From positions 4,416,171 through 4,480,170 of the forward strand of contig BCKC01000002.1 of the NCBI GenBank assembly GCA_001600455.1: a stretch of DNA of 64,000 nucleotides. The letters run 5' to 3'. Under the pieces are notes generated by a model that worked only from the letters and a program-made list of their open reading frames with translations, was not told where the DNA came from and ran no database searches. Positions 33,101 to 45,410 of this stretch are shown in pieces. The position numbers and the translations under genes are program-made. How positions within the stretch are numbered: the first letter of the stretch is position 1; each line of letters starts with the position of its first letter. The stretch is from Endocalyx cinctus (taxonomy: Eukaryota > Ascomycota > Sordariomycetes > Amphisphaeriales > Apiosporaceae).

Positions 33101-36100
33101 GAACTTCACTGTGCCATGTTCGCGATGCAGTACTCGTGTGCCATGTCATGGATAGATGCTGGGCTTCAAGTCGACGCACTGGTGGGACACAGCTTTGGTC
33201 AGCTCACCGCGCTGTGTGTCTCCGGTGCTCTTTCGCTGGAGGATGGCGTCAAACTCATCGCTGGTCGTGCTTCTCTCATGGCTAATAAGTGGGGCACCGA
33301 GAAGGGAACCATGTTATCAATCAAAGCGGATAGAGAGACGACTGAGAACTTACTATTAAAAGCTAAGGAGCAAAATATTTCCGTGGAAGTTGCTTGCTTT
33401 AACGGTCCTACCGCGCAGGTTCTTGTCAGTTCCGAGTCGTCCATCACCGCGTTTGAAAGTTTTCTGTCTGAATATAAAGACGCATCTGATAAAACCATTC
33501 GCGCGAAGCGGTTGGAAACTACTCACGGCTTCCATTCCTATCTGGTCGAAGATATAATGCCAGACTATAAAAAGCTGGTTGAAAGCATTCGGTTCTCAAA
33601 ATCGAAGATCCCAGTGGAGACTTGTTCACCTAAGTCATCTTGGGATAGCCCCAACGCCGAGCTTGTAGCAGGGCATTCTCGTGAGCCTGTATACTTCGGC
33701 GAAGCAATTGAACGCATTACCTCCCGATTTGGCACATGTACCTGGATTGAAGCTGGCTCTGGCACAGCCGCTATTGGTCTGGCACGTCAGGCAATTAGTC
33801 AAGATCCCAATGCCCATTCGTTCCATGAAATCACTCTCGCCGGCGCGGAACCTCTCGATCAATTAACTGATACAACAATGAAACTTTGGAAAGACGGCGT
33901 CAGAGTAAAATTTTGGCCATTCCACGCCTCTCAGAAGACTTATTATAGCACCATTCACCTGCCACCTTACCAGTTTGAAAAGCATCACCACTCACTCGAG
34001 TACGTCGATCGCCACGGTGGAAACGAGGTTGAAGCCGCACCTGCACCAGGTCGAAAGCAGTCGGATGAGTTGGTAACACTCTTGAACCATGTCGAGAAGC
34101 CTCGACAAGTTGCCACATTTGACGTCAACTCTCGCAATTCCGTATTTCAAGCTCTCATCCGAGGACACAGTGTTCTTGGGAACCCGCTTTGCCCGATCTC
34201 GCTATATGTTGAAATTGCGACCAGGGCCGTTATCCTCATATCACCAAAGTTTTCGGGACATGAACATGCTCCGAGTATTCAAGACTTAGAAATATTTGCG
34301 CCGCTCGGTCTCGATGACGACCGTGTCATTGAGGTAAAACTAGAGCAACAAGTCGGTGGCCTCAGTTACTGGTCTCTGACCGTCAGCAGCTACCCTTCAG
34401 AACAGCCAGCGAAGAGGACAAGGCATGCCACGGCCGTGATAGGATTGGTAACTACCAAAGACCCCAAAGCAGTACTCGCATTTGCGCGAACTCAGCGACT
34501 TATTCGCCCAGAAAGGTGCGAAACCATCCTCATAGATGAAAATTCTGGAGCCATTCAAGGACCTTTGGTGTACAAGATGTTCGACAAAGTCGTTGAGTAT
34601 TCTGAAATCTACCGTGGAGTGCGCAAGATATCGTCTCGGGAGCATGATGTTGCGGGTCTCGTGTCTTTACCAGGTGTTCCCTTAGATATTTCTAAGTCTG
34701 TCAGCAACCCCCTAGCAGTTGACTGTTTCACTCAGGTCGCCGGCTTGCACGTCAACGGCCGAGACGACTGCGGAAATGACGATGTTTACATCTGCTCAAA
34801 GGTCGGCGAGATGAACCTCGCTCAAGATTTAAGTGCACTAGCAAGTCACCAGGGATCGTGGCTTGTGTATTCGACCTGTACCGCAGGTGGGGAACGCCAA
34901 CTTATAAACGATATATACGTATTCGACGCTCATTCCAGAACGCTGGTCATGACCGTCCTTGGGGTCACGTTCACCAAGGCTAATGTGGTATCTATGAAGA
35001 GAGTACTATCTATGTCGAATAAATCGTCCGGACAACCTCAAACTCGGGTTTCTAGGCAGATGCCAGAGAGTTTGAAATCTCAAGCGGTACCTGAAAAGGT
35101 TAAAATGGTTCCCACCAAGAATAAAATGCCACCTAGTCTGACTTCAAATGGTCTTGACAAGGTGAAATCCAGCCTTCGAAAGATGCTTAATGAGATCGCC
35201 GACGTTCCTCCCGAAGATATCCAAGATCACTCCCAGCTGAGCCAAATTGGTATTGACTCTTTGATGGCTACTGAAGTTATCAATGCCATTAGCGAGAATT
35301 TCAACGTGGAGATATCATCCTCTGAGATCCTCGATATTGACTTCATTTCACTCTGCGAATTAATTCGGCCAGCTGACAGCAGTGCCAGCATCTCAGATGC
35401 TAGCTCGAGTGACGATGATAAGGATCAGTCCTTTTCTTCTAGCGTAACCACACCACTTCATAGCGCCGCCGTACCTGGAGCTTCTATAGTAGATGAGAAG
35501 TCGATCGCCAAGCTCAAGCATCTCCTTGCCGAGCATCTAGATATTGACGAAGAGCCCGAGCCTAGCTTAAAACTGTCAGAAGCTGGCGTAGACTCTCTAC
35601 TAGGTATCGAGTTGGGATCAGCTATCGAGGAGGAATTCAATGTTCCCGTGGACATCATGAACCTTCCTTCTCATACTACCATCGGGGACTTGTTTTCTCT
35701 AGTCTTACCTCAACCCACAAAGACTGATGCTGTTTCACAGCAGAAAACTTCGCAAGCCGAGGCGCCAAAATCGACTAGACAAACAAGTGTTCCAGCCGCG
35801 AAAGAGAACTTGCTATCCGATGCAGTGGCTGATTTCCATGCTGTAAAGGGCGATATTCGCCGGTTCGCGAAAGAGGCAGGTTACGAAGGATTCCGCAAGA
35901 ACGTATACCCGAAGCAGCGAAAGCTAGTCGCCGCTTACGTTCTCAGAGCTTTTGAGGCACTTGGCTGCTCTGTCGACCGCCTGTCTCCTGGAGATGTCCT
36001 ACCGGCCGTCCCCCATATTCCCAAGCATGATAAGGTCATGAACCAATACTACCAAGTGCTAGAACACGAATCACTGATTCGAATCGAAAACGGCAAGCTC

Positions 36101-38106
36101 CTGAGAACCAATGTCGCGATTGAGAAGGTTGAGCCTGAAAGTCTTCACGAGGAGCTATCGCGAACATATCCTCAACACGCTGGGGAGCTGAAACTGCTCA
36201 AGGCCACGGGATCCAAACTCGCAGATGTCCTATCGGGCAAGGCAGATCCGATCCAGATCCTCTTTGGAACCAAAGCGGACCGGGAGCTTCTAGAGGACGT
36301 GTACGTCAACTCGCCCGTGTGGCTGACGGGGACTAAGATATTCGCCAACTTCCTCACTAAGGCGCTTTCGCCTTATCGACAGAACAGAAATCAGACTATC
36401 AACGTCCTTGAACTGGGTGCCGGCACTGGAGGCACGACGCGCCACATCTTGAAGACCTTATCTTCCATGGGTATTAGCTTCGAGTACACCTTTACAGATA
36501 TTTCCTCCTCGCTTGTGGGTACCGCCAAGCGGAAGTTCGCCCAGTATGGCAGCGCGATGAAATACGCTGTCCTGGATATTGAGAAAGCACCTCCACAAGA
36601 ACACGTCGGTCGCTACGACATCGTGCTTTCGTCCAATTGTATCCACGCGACGAAGAACTTATCAGTATCCTGTACAAATATCCGAAAACTTCTCAATGAG
36701 AACGGGATGTTGTGCCTTCTGGAACTCACAAGAAATATGTACTGGCTAGACTGTGTCTTCGGTCTTCTAGAGGGTTGGTGGTTGTTTGAAGATGGCCGCA
36801 AGCACGCTCTTGCTCACGAAGAACTCTGGCAGCAGATACTTCTTACTTCTGGCTTCAAGTATGTGGATTGGAGTGACGATGACACCGAGGAGTCCGACCA
36901 GTACCGACTCGTTGTCGGCTTTTCTTCTGCTCCTGCAAACATTATCGCGGAGCCGGTATCTAGCAATGTTACCGGGCGGCTACAAACTAAGCATACTGTT
37001 GAATACGACAACGTGGATGGTATAAGCCTCGAGGCAGATATCTACTATCCATCGCAGAATGACAGCGGCAACGGCAAGCGACCAATTGGTAGGTTCTAGC
37101 CAATAGCAGAGTCAACTCTACGACTGCTGCATACTTTCTTCGTTCAGTGCTTATTCATCTCGCAGCACTGATGGTCCACGGCGGAGGCAACTTGATGCTT
37201 GCACGAAAGGATATCCGCCCTCGACAGACGCGACTACTATTGGAGAGGGGTTTGTTACCTGTTAGCATCGACTACCGACTTTGTCCCGAGGTTACCATAA
37301 CGGAAGGACCCATGACCGACGTCTTGACGGCGTTTCAGTGGTGCCGCAATACATTGCCAGCTCTTGACACCCCAAGAGGCGATGTAAAGCCCGACGGAGA
37401 GTGCGTCGTGGTGGTCGGTTGGTCCACTGGAGGCACACTCGCCCTATCATTAGGTTGGGAGCCGATTACTAAAGGACTGAACGTGAGGCCACCAGAAGCG
37501 ATCTTAGCATTTTATTGCCCCACAGACTATCAAGATGAGTTTTTCCGGTCTCCAAACTTCCCCTACGGAACAAAACCCGCCGATGCGGCCCATGATTACG
37601 ATCTGCTGGAAGGGGTGCAAGATCGCGCCATCACCTCGTATCACGTCCCGGTGTACGGTAACGATAACGGCACCGGTGCCTGGATGTCATTAGAGGACCC
37701 GCGCTCACGCATAGCGCTACACATGAACTGGAAGGGCCAAATGCTGCCAACCCTCTTGGACGGGCTTCCGAGCCGCAAGAAGGCAGCGGGGATGGCGAAC
37801 GTGGATTGGAAGATGCGGCCGCAGCCGGACGATGCTCGAGTGGCTGCCATTAGTCCTTACGCACGCATCGCGGCGGGCGACTACAAAACGCCGACTTTTC
37901 TGGTTCACGGAACGTCGGATGACCTTGTCCCGTGGCGGCATACCCTGAAGGTGAGGGAAGCCTTGGCGAAGAAGGGCGTTAAGTCGGGAGCTACAATCGT
38001 GCAGGGAGGTAGTCACCTGTTCGACCTCTACCCGGACAAAGATGGAAAAAGCTGGAAGGCTGTCCTGGAAGGTTACGAATTCGTATTTAAGCAGATTGGA
38101 GTATAA
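30127..38106 (+). CDS. Non-reducing polyketide synthase, SAT-KS-AT-PT-ACP-ACP-MT-TE
   Basis: Exons 30127-30750, 30830-37088 and 37166-38106 give about 2607 aa. The acceptor at 37165 is preferred over 37147 because it yields RPIALMVHGGG, as in relatives. Domains: SAT with GFCTG (Cys ~134) and His ~256; KS from ~382 with DTACSSS (Cys ~546), VEAHGTG (His ~681) and KGNIGHLEG; AT from ~909 with GHSFG (Ser ~996); PT with GHSVLGNPLCP (His ~1321) and VDCF (Asp ~1506); two carriers, GIDSL (Ser ~1685) and GVDSL (Ser ~1797); C-methyltransferase with LELGAGTGG (~2070); terminal alpha/beta-hydrolase with HGGGN and GWSTGG (Ser ~2381). There is no reductive release domain. This order is that of synthases releasing methylated orsellinic acids. 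Expected product: a mono- or dimethyl orsellinic-type acid. All catalytic residues look intact. Confidence 0.95.
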
Positions 38107-38414
38107 TCAAGGGGTGGATATGTTTAGATTTCAAGTCAATTGGTTCAGGACTCACTTCCCAATTACTCTGCGTAGATGAATAAAGAAAACAATGAATTAA
38201 AGACGCGTCTTTAAAATAAAAATGGATTGACTTAAAAACATACGCATGGTTCATTTCTAATACTACTGGCGTGCGATCTAACTATGTGTGGCGCTATGCG
38301 CCAGCTGATACTAGTCGCCTGGCGGGTGATAATTCGCCCCCTGCAAATAAGACGATGCCCTCATCGTGATATATATATAATCCGTCAGAATTTCTGCTAT
38401 ATAATAAATATCTC
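38107..38414. terminator. 3' region of the PKS with poly(A) signal
   Basis: AATAAA at 38179-38184, about 75 bp after the PKS stop, is a good polyadenylation signal. The rest is a convergent gap to the HET gene. Confidence 0.45.
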
Positions 38415-40550
38415 TTATTTTTTCCTCCTATCAGACCGTGCTATTTCTTTTGTTCCAATCTCTGATAAGTTCCTGTGATTCTGCACCGAATTGTTTTTTT
38501 GTCGGCCATTCTTGAAACTCCGGTCCAGTCCTTCATTTTCTATCAGATATCGTGAGTTCTTCCGTCGTGGGTAGTCTTCTGTTCGAATTGCACCCTTATT
38601 AATAAAAAATTGTGCAACATGCCGCTGATGTCCTTCAACTGCAAGATGAAGCGCGGTTTTGCCTTCAGCGGTTTTCTCGTTCAAATTGGCCCCCTTATCA
38701 ACAAGTAATTTTATAATCTCCCACCGACCTTCCTCAGTTCGAAGACAAGGCGCGGTGTCGCCATGACCGGTTTTCTTGTTCCGATTGAGCTTCCTATAAC
38801 TAGGTGATCCTACAATAATAAACCGGTTATTTCCGGCAATTGTAAGATGAAGCGCGGTGTCACCACGAACGTTTTTTGAGTTTAGATTGGCCCCCTTATC
38901 AATAAGTAAGAGTACAATCTCATGATTACCTTTGTAAGCTGCAAGATGAAGTGCCGTATTGCCATATCTGTCTGCTGCATGTAAATTTATATCTCCTTCA
39001 AGTTGTCTTTGAACGGCATGATAATTGTCTGCCCATACGTACGCCCGCATGAGCTCTTCTTCTGCTACTCCAGTCTCTATCAGTTGAGTTATCGTTCTTC
39101 CCGCAACCTCATCTTCCATGACAGTCCGAAGGCTAATAGACTTTCTGCAAGATTCGTCGCGTGTTATGGGAAGTCCAGGACTTGTTTCTGCTTGCTGTTC
39201 ATAGTATCGTAAGACTATCTCGTTGGTGGACAGTATATTTGGTTCCTTCAACTTTATCTTTAAGATATTGATTTTTTCTTGAAAATCGATGGCAACTTCG
39301 ATATCGCCGTGGGATAGCAGATCGCTCATGCCGTTAGTCTTGCCGCGCTTCTCTGCCATTGATAATAGTAGCTCTTTTGTTTGAAGTTTCCCTTCGTTTA
39401 TGTGTTTAATGAGAAGTTCTGCAGTTCTACGTACTGACTCTCGTAGCTTTCCGTCTGAACGAAGACACCAGTCAAGTAGTTTTTCGACCAGCTGAATGAT
39501 GGGATAGCTGAGCTCCCGAAGTGTGAATTCTGGAAATGAACAGGTTGAATCAATGAATTCCCCAAAAATGAGAAAACTTGCAGTATCTTGGAAGACCTTA
39601 GTGTCGCTTTTCTCGTAGCAAGGATAGAAATGGTCCAAGACATACGCGTCGTTTGAGATACTGAGTAAGGCGTAGATCTTGTCTCTTGCGACGGTAGATT
39701 GACTTTCGGTGAACTTTTGAAGAAGAAAGTGAAGAGACCGTGTAGAATTGCCCGAAAGCCATGAGTTGTGCCTGCCGAGCTTTGGCATGATATCGAGAAC
39801 AGCTTGAGTATGGTCCTTGACTTGTAATCCCATCAATGAAGGCATCAGGGAAAAAGTTCGAGACTTGCAAGAGCAATATTCGCACAAGATTGTAGCCTTC
39901 TTCGCTTTGGCGACTTCCTGAAGAACCCAAACCCTTTTGAACCATGGCCTTTGTAAAAGCTCTTCCAGAGCCGTTCTTCGTCTTAGATAAGCTTCCTCTC
40001 CGATGTTCTTTCGCTGGATTTCCATCATTCTACTACATAGGTCTCTCCATTGGGTATTGTTTCCACGACTGTGGTCTTTCATCGCCCATTTGTCAACTTG
40101 GCTAATTGATTCGAAAAGGTCAATGATGTCGTCATTACTTGAACCTAGCCAGATAAATACTTTCTCCGCACCCTCATAAATGTCACCCATTTGCTTGACT
40201 TGATGACCCTTCTCCTTATTGTTTTTCTGGTTAATGCAAATCGCATCCACCCATAGATAGGTATTTTTCTTTGGGCGTCGTATTTTCCGTAAGGCCGAAT
40301 ACAAATTTTCTGTTACGTCGAGGTCACAGCCATTTACGAGAACGCGGGCTACTCGCCCTTGTGGCCGTGTCATGTCCTCGCAGTCCCTCCAAGTGTACGA
40401 TAACGCTCGGTATGGAAACTTTTCGTCTTCCTTTAGGGATGACACGATGAAATCACAAATAATGTCATCGGACCCAACACCTGGCATAATGTTCAGAAGT
40501 CTGATAGACCTGTCTGAGGGCTCAAGCGTCTGGTAGAGTTCTTCGGCCAT
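38415..40550 (-). CDS. HET-domain protein with C-terminal ankyrin repeats
   Basis: A single-exon frame of 711 aa from MAEELY; an earlier in-frame start is TTG and unlikely. The HET domain shows YRALSYTW, then LWVDAICINQKN, EKGHQVKQMGDIYEGAEKVFIWLG, and RPWFKRVWVLQEV, all typical blocks. The C-terminus has ankyrin units: YGNTALHLAAYKGNHEIVLL, RGDTALHLTI, a degenerate unit (GHGDTAPCLRTEEGRWEIIK) and EGKTALHLAVEGHQRHVA. HET proteins trigger non-self recognition and cell death at heterokaryon fusion; the ankyrin part may sense a partner. It is convergent with the PKS. HET genes often sit near metabolite clusters without taking part in synthesis. It appears intact. Confidence 0.93.
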   Translation of the reverse strand: MAEELYQTLEPSDRSIRLLNIMPGVGSDDIICDFIVSSLKEDEKFPYRALSYTWRDCEDMTRPQGRVARVLVNGCDLDVTENLYSALRKIRRPKKNTYLWVDAICINQKNNKEKGHQVKQMGDIYEGAEKVFIWLGSSNDDIIDLFESISQVDKWAMKDHSRGNNTQWRDLCSRMMEIQRKNIGEEAYLRRRTALEELLQRPWFKRVWVLQEVAKAKKATILCEYCSCKSRTFSLMPSLMGLQVKDHTQAVLDIMPKLGRHNSWLSGNSTRSLHFLLQKFTESQSTVARDKIYALLSISNDAYVLDHFYPCYEKSDTKVFQDTASFLIFGEFIDSTCSFPEFTLRELSYPIIQLVEKLLDWCLRSDGKLRESVRRTAELLIKHINEGKLQTKELLLSMAEKRGKTNGMSDLLSHGDIEVAIDFQEKINILKIKLKEPNILSTNEIVLRYYEQQAETSPGLPITRDESCRKSISLRTVMEDEVAGRTITQLIETGVAEEELMRAYVWADNYHAVQRQLEGDINLHAADRYGNTALHLAAYKGNHEIVLLLIDKGANLNSKNVRGDTALHLTIAGNNRFIIVGSPSYRKLNRNKKTGHGDTAPCLRTEEGRWEIIKLLVDKGANLNEKTAEGKTALHLAVEGHQRHVAQFFINKGAIRTEDYPRRKNSRYLIENEGLDRSFKNGRQKNNSVQNHRNLSEIGTKEIARSDRRKK

Positions 40551-40916
40551 TGTTGAAAATTCGGAGAGGAGGATTGTCGGCAAGTTATTAAAAGTAGTGA
40601 TAAAAAGTTATCCAGTGTCTAATGAAGCCTAGTTATTAGTGAGATAATTTCGGTCTAATTATTTATATGGCGCTTTTATATGTATAGTGGGTATCTTAAT
40701 TTCACCATATACGAATTCTTCTTATTTATATAAGGAACCTTGAAGTTTGCCAAAGCATATTTCGGTGCCTGTTTGTGGTGAAAGACATACTTATTGTAAT
40801 TCCCTTGTATTTAGCCCTCGGCAGTTTTAAGTATTGCTGGTGGGAAATAATAAAATGTGAGCTTTCGTTTTAAAGAAATGCCCGAATCTGGAACTTAACT
40901 TAAGGTTATTAAAATG

Positions 40917-40949
<33 letters not shown>

Positions 40950-41755
40950 GAAGATGAAGGCATGGTATTAGATATTTATGTGGCTTGGGCGGGGCAGTTT
41001 AGCTTGGATATGTGTTTTTTCCCCCCTTGACTTCCAATTGGATAGAATAACCTGAGAGATTTGGGTATTTTGGGGCATATTTCTTCCTCATACCTTGGAC
41101 AAATTTTACCATGATCAACCCCAAAAAGGCCTTAGACACACACGCGCATTCGGTTGCAACCGATTTACATGGTAGTATTCAAACACTGCCCACGACAAAG
41201 CCGACAGCTTGTCATAATGTATCAGACTGCTAATTACGTATCAGTTAATAAAACTGCCCAACAAAGTTAAATATATGCGCGGATATATGGAAGACCTGTC
41301 CCAGTACTAATTATGCCTTACAATGCGGGGGAAGCTGCGAAACTACGTAATACCTCGCCGAAGCCTCGATGTCCGATACTTTTCACTGATTATTTACACT
41401 TCTCTATATTTCCACTTGAAACTATTAGAGTATTGAACAAAGACTAGAATGCTGCTGTGCAGCGCAACGTAATTCCAGTTGGGCGGTGCCCAGGTATAAA
41501 AGGGGTAAGCTTACTGACAGAAATGGACTGTATGTTCGGATATTGGGCTGTAATTAACTATTATGAAAGTCAAATAAGAGATAATTATTAGCCTTCCTAC
41601 CAAGAGGAGGAATGTATATCATCGTCTAGAAGCTTTTTTCTAAAGAGTTAACGAATATATAATATCTGAACCATGATAATGCTATAATATGGCCGATGTA
41701 AGGAAATGTATATATAAGTTAAGGTCTGATAATTTAATTATTTACTTGATTATTA
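40551..41755. other. Intergenic with long poly-A tract
   Basis: AT-rich DNA with an uninterrupted run of about 31 A at 40917-40947. No gene was recognised. The right end abuts a solo-LTR-like repeat. Confidence 0.45.
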
Positions 41756-42022
41756 TTAAAGTGTTAGATCTTATGGGTGTGAATTGGGGCCTTGGCAATC
41801 ATACTAAGTGTACTATATGAATATCTCATTGAATTAGGGCTTAAGGAACTATGTACTTCTACGATTCGATAGGGAGCTCAGCACCTTATTTATAATGCTT
41901 TCAGAGCTGTAGTATCTATTCACAGGATTGGTCCGTCTCTCAAACCGGGTTGGCGAGATTGATTCCACCCCTTAATTTTACACCTCCGAAACAAGCTCCC
42001 ATTCAGTTCGACCGCTCCGTCA
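41756..42022 (-). mobile_element. Solo-LTR-like dispersed repeat, copy B
   Basis: The reverse complement matches 8931-9202 over essentially its full length with scattered substitutions and small indels. Shared blocks are TGACGGAG, CCAACCCGGT, GCATTATAAATAAGGTGCTG, CTTAAGCCCTAATT and ATGATTGCCAAG. Both ends coincide with those of copy A, which defines the element as roughly 270 bp. Confidence 0.65.
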
Positions 42023-42314
42023 CAACAAATTTTACTTATCACCATTGAAGTTCATCATATTTCTTAAGTACTTGCCAATATAGTTTTAGTAATAATATGA
42101 GTTACTATGGAGTTATTTCATTTAACGACAAGCAATTATTTCCAGTTCTCCAATATTTTTCCAGTGTCCATAAATCTATCATAAAATTATATGCCCAAAG
42201 GTCAAGTGTCGTTCAGTAATCTGCAGAATTTATATTGCCTATATTCCTGACAAGAACCACCTTACTCTAGTCCAAATATCCCTGTTTATCGAAAACATGT
42301 TCCTATACGTCTGA

Positions 42315-44471
42315 TCAAAATATCCAGGAAAGAGCCTTCTGGTAGACTGTGGATAGTGCCCCAACAAATCCACCTTTGCCCTCTATATTCGCCGCTGTGT
42401 CGGCTTCGTGTCTGGCCTTCTCTTCTTTCACGCTGATTCTCGGGACACCCGTCACTAGATCCGCCTGGTGCGGCAGGACTGATTTAGACTTTCGGACCAA
42501 TTTATACCCAAATAGCAGACCAAGGAATACGGGGATGCCGATGTAGCCGACGATGAAATTCTTGTAATCGAACTCGCCAATGAAGACGTCGAAGCTCTTG
42601 GTCAGAATGAGCAAGCTGATAAAACTGACGGCGCAGTACGATCCCACGATGCCGAAAGGGGACCGATACGGGAACTGCTCCACAGGGATTTCCTGCGCGC
42701 GGACTGCTTTCTTGAAACCAATATGCGAGAGAAGAATACTCAACCACGTGAAAAGACCTGAGTGTCATTAGTTAGCTTGCTATGTTTATCTTCCAGGTCA
42801 GCAGCCGCTGTCTCCTCTACTTACCAAAAACGGCTGACACGTTACTCAGGTACCCAAACACCGCCTTTGGCCCTGACGAGACGCTCAAGTACGCCAATCC
42901 GCACCAGATAGCGGGGACAGACATGGCCATATAAGGTATACCTCGCGCGCTCGTTTTCGAAAATATGCGAGGTGCCTTGCCGTCACGCGAAATGTTGTAC
43001 AAGGTACGACTAGCAATATAAAAATCTTTAAGAGCCGGGTTAGTTTTCATGCGCCGAGCAATTCAAGAAACCAGCCTCTTGAAATCTTACCAGAGACAGA
43101 AGCCGTGACAACAAAGATTAAAAGAGCCGCGTTTATCACGTGGTCTAAGCCTGATATTTTTGATATCTTGATGGCGACAACAAACGGCGATGCGGCAGCC
43201 GTGGTGGATGAATTGACGGCGAAGATCAGCTCCTCGCTATTATAAGGTACAACCATACCCAAGAAGAATACGGAAGCGACGTAAAAGAAAGTTATCCGGA
43301 AGAAGGTCATCTTGACTGCTTTGGGCATGGCGACCCGAGGATTCTTCGCCTCTGCCACAGTCACGCCAACTAGCTCCGTGCCACCGTAGGCAAACACACT
43401 AATTTAAGAGATCAGTCAGCGAAAATTTTCCAACCCTTTCGAAAGTATAAATTGACCATGACCTACGCCGTTATCAAGGTAGTCCAAACACCCACAAATT
43501 TACCGGCAGAGCCGGAAAGTTTGTATTCGGCGAAGGCGCCGGGATCCTGCCAATAACGGAAGCCCGTGCGATCATGACTATATTCGTGCAATTAGTTCAC
43601 CACTGTTCCTCCAGTAAGTTAATCAATTGTTGAAGAGATACTTACTTTGGTCCGCCCCCGAGAGCTAAAATAAACATCAAGAGGATGATGCCAATCAAAA
43701 TGATCACCTTCAATGACGACGCCCAAAATTCCATTTCTCCGAAGACCTTCACGCTGGAGAAATTGATGACAAAGACGAAAACAAGGAGGATGCTGATCCA
43801 TACCGCAGGGCTCACTTTATCTCCTACCCAGAACTAGACCAGGCGGTTAGTCGGCACTCCCTCTCATCACAAAATTGCTTCCAATATTCAACTATTCTTA
43901 CTCACCTTCATGATAAGCGCAGCAGCTGATAGTTGATTAGGCGTGGCTAGAAGGTACTTAAACAGGTAGCAATATCCCGTAGCAAATCCCAGAGCTGGGT
44001 CAACGAAGCGCGTAGCATAACCGCCAAAACCACCTAATTAGATCACCAGATACGCTGTTGTAAGCTTAAATTTACTTAGACAAGTAGTGGATATGGAATT
44101 CGACTCACGAGACATGGGTGAGTAGGACAACATTTCTCCCAGGGCGGCCATAACGCAAAACACGACGACGCCGATAATGGAGTAGTCAATCAGTACACCG
44201 CCAGGACCAGATTTGGCGAGAGCCGAGCCGCTATTAGGGAAATATTATTTTTAGTCGGTAATAATAAAATAATTCGAATTCTTGTGACTCACGTTCCAAT
44301 AAGTAATCCCGTTCCTAGAGCTCCTCCCAGAGCAATCATGCTCAGATGCCGATCCTTGAGGCCTTTGTGTAAGTCATCGTGGGTTGTCGTGATCTCGGTC
44401 TCGCCAGCTTGATCATCGACCCTATCGGATGCCACGTAGGCGTCCTCGAGTACTTTTGGTGACTTCTCCAT
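42315..44471 (-). CDS. Amino-acid permease (yeast YAT/APC family)
   Basis: Eight exons agree in phase: 44471-44293, 44230-44109, 44033-43906, 43833-43646, 43577-43467, 43398-43091, 43025-42825 and 42757-42315, giving 559 aa. The N-terminal cytosolic tail is followed by KGLKDRHLSMIALGGALGTG, the classical first-helix signature, and then about twelve membrane helices, including GEMLSYSPMSRGF, FAYGGTELVGVTVAEAKNP and FYIASRTLYNISRDGKAP. The family imports amino acids by proton symport at the plasma membrane. It does not obviously belong to the polyketide pathway. No defects were seen. Confidence 0.93.
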
Positions 44472-45410
44472 GGCGCAGAGATGCGATTGATTTCACGATT
44501 TGGTTAAGGCTTCGAATTTTTGACCGCTAATAATCCGTCACCATCGTTTATCAAGGGAATCCGAATATTGAGAGTACTTAGCACTGGATACCGCAGAACA
44601 GCACCGTCGATGATAATGATTAGAGACGAAAATAAAGTAGAGAACCGGGATGAACAGGTTCCTAGGATTCCCATTATATTTATATTTCAAGAAACCCACA
44701 GGGCTATACGTAATGCCTAACGCTTTGAATAGTAGTTTGGTTATATCAGATCCATTGATAGATAGACTAAGCCAAGTTACCTTGACACTTATCTTTCCGT
44801 TATCTCCAGAAACTCCATACCAAGGAAAATTTCCAGGGGTCCACCCTAATTGAATCGTCTTAATCTGCAATGCAATTGCCAGGGTCTATCGGAGCGGCGC
44901 CGTTAGACTCTAACTAAACGGACCGGGATATTAAGATAAGAAAAAGAAAAAATAATACCCACCGCGTCGGTAAAACGCAATTGTATTAATTGGTTGATCT
45001 GTGTTAAGTAACGTAAGTTAACTATTCCCCCACAAATAGTGTGCAGCACACATTTATAGACTAACTCTAATTACTTATATAACCTAACCGCTTCTACGTA
45101 TAAGATGACATCGGCGAGTCTGGCAATAATCAGATCATAATTAGAGCAAGATTTTAATTATGACTTGCCCTGAACGATATAGTATGCATAGTAACTCGAA
45201 GAATTTTTTTGGTAATATATATATAAAGGGGCTCTTCTTTCTGCCTTTATTTATCCCCGTGGTAGGTCACTTGCGTAATCTATGTGAACAGATGAAAAAC
45301 ATGATATAAATAACCTATGATAGAGGGTATGGATCAACTAGATATACCCCGGAGTCGCTGTCTAAGGGTGTAACCAGTACAAAGGAAAAAATATTCATAT
45401 CTACTCAACT
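44472..45410. other. Promoter of the permease and 3' flank of the second Myb gene
   Basis: AT-rich, with a run of TA repeats at about 45215-45224. Open frames at 44520-44870 show no domain. No RNA gene was recognised. Confidence 0.4.

Noticed and set aside
37148..37165. PKS exon 3 starting at 37148
   Set aside because: In frame, but it inserts six residues before the conserved ALMVHGGG; the acceptor at 37165 fits the family better.
40917..40947. Poly-A tract as a retroposed transcript tail
   Set aside because: No coding or SINE-like sequence upstream; a simple A run is the more economical reading.
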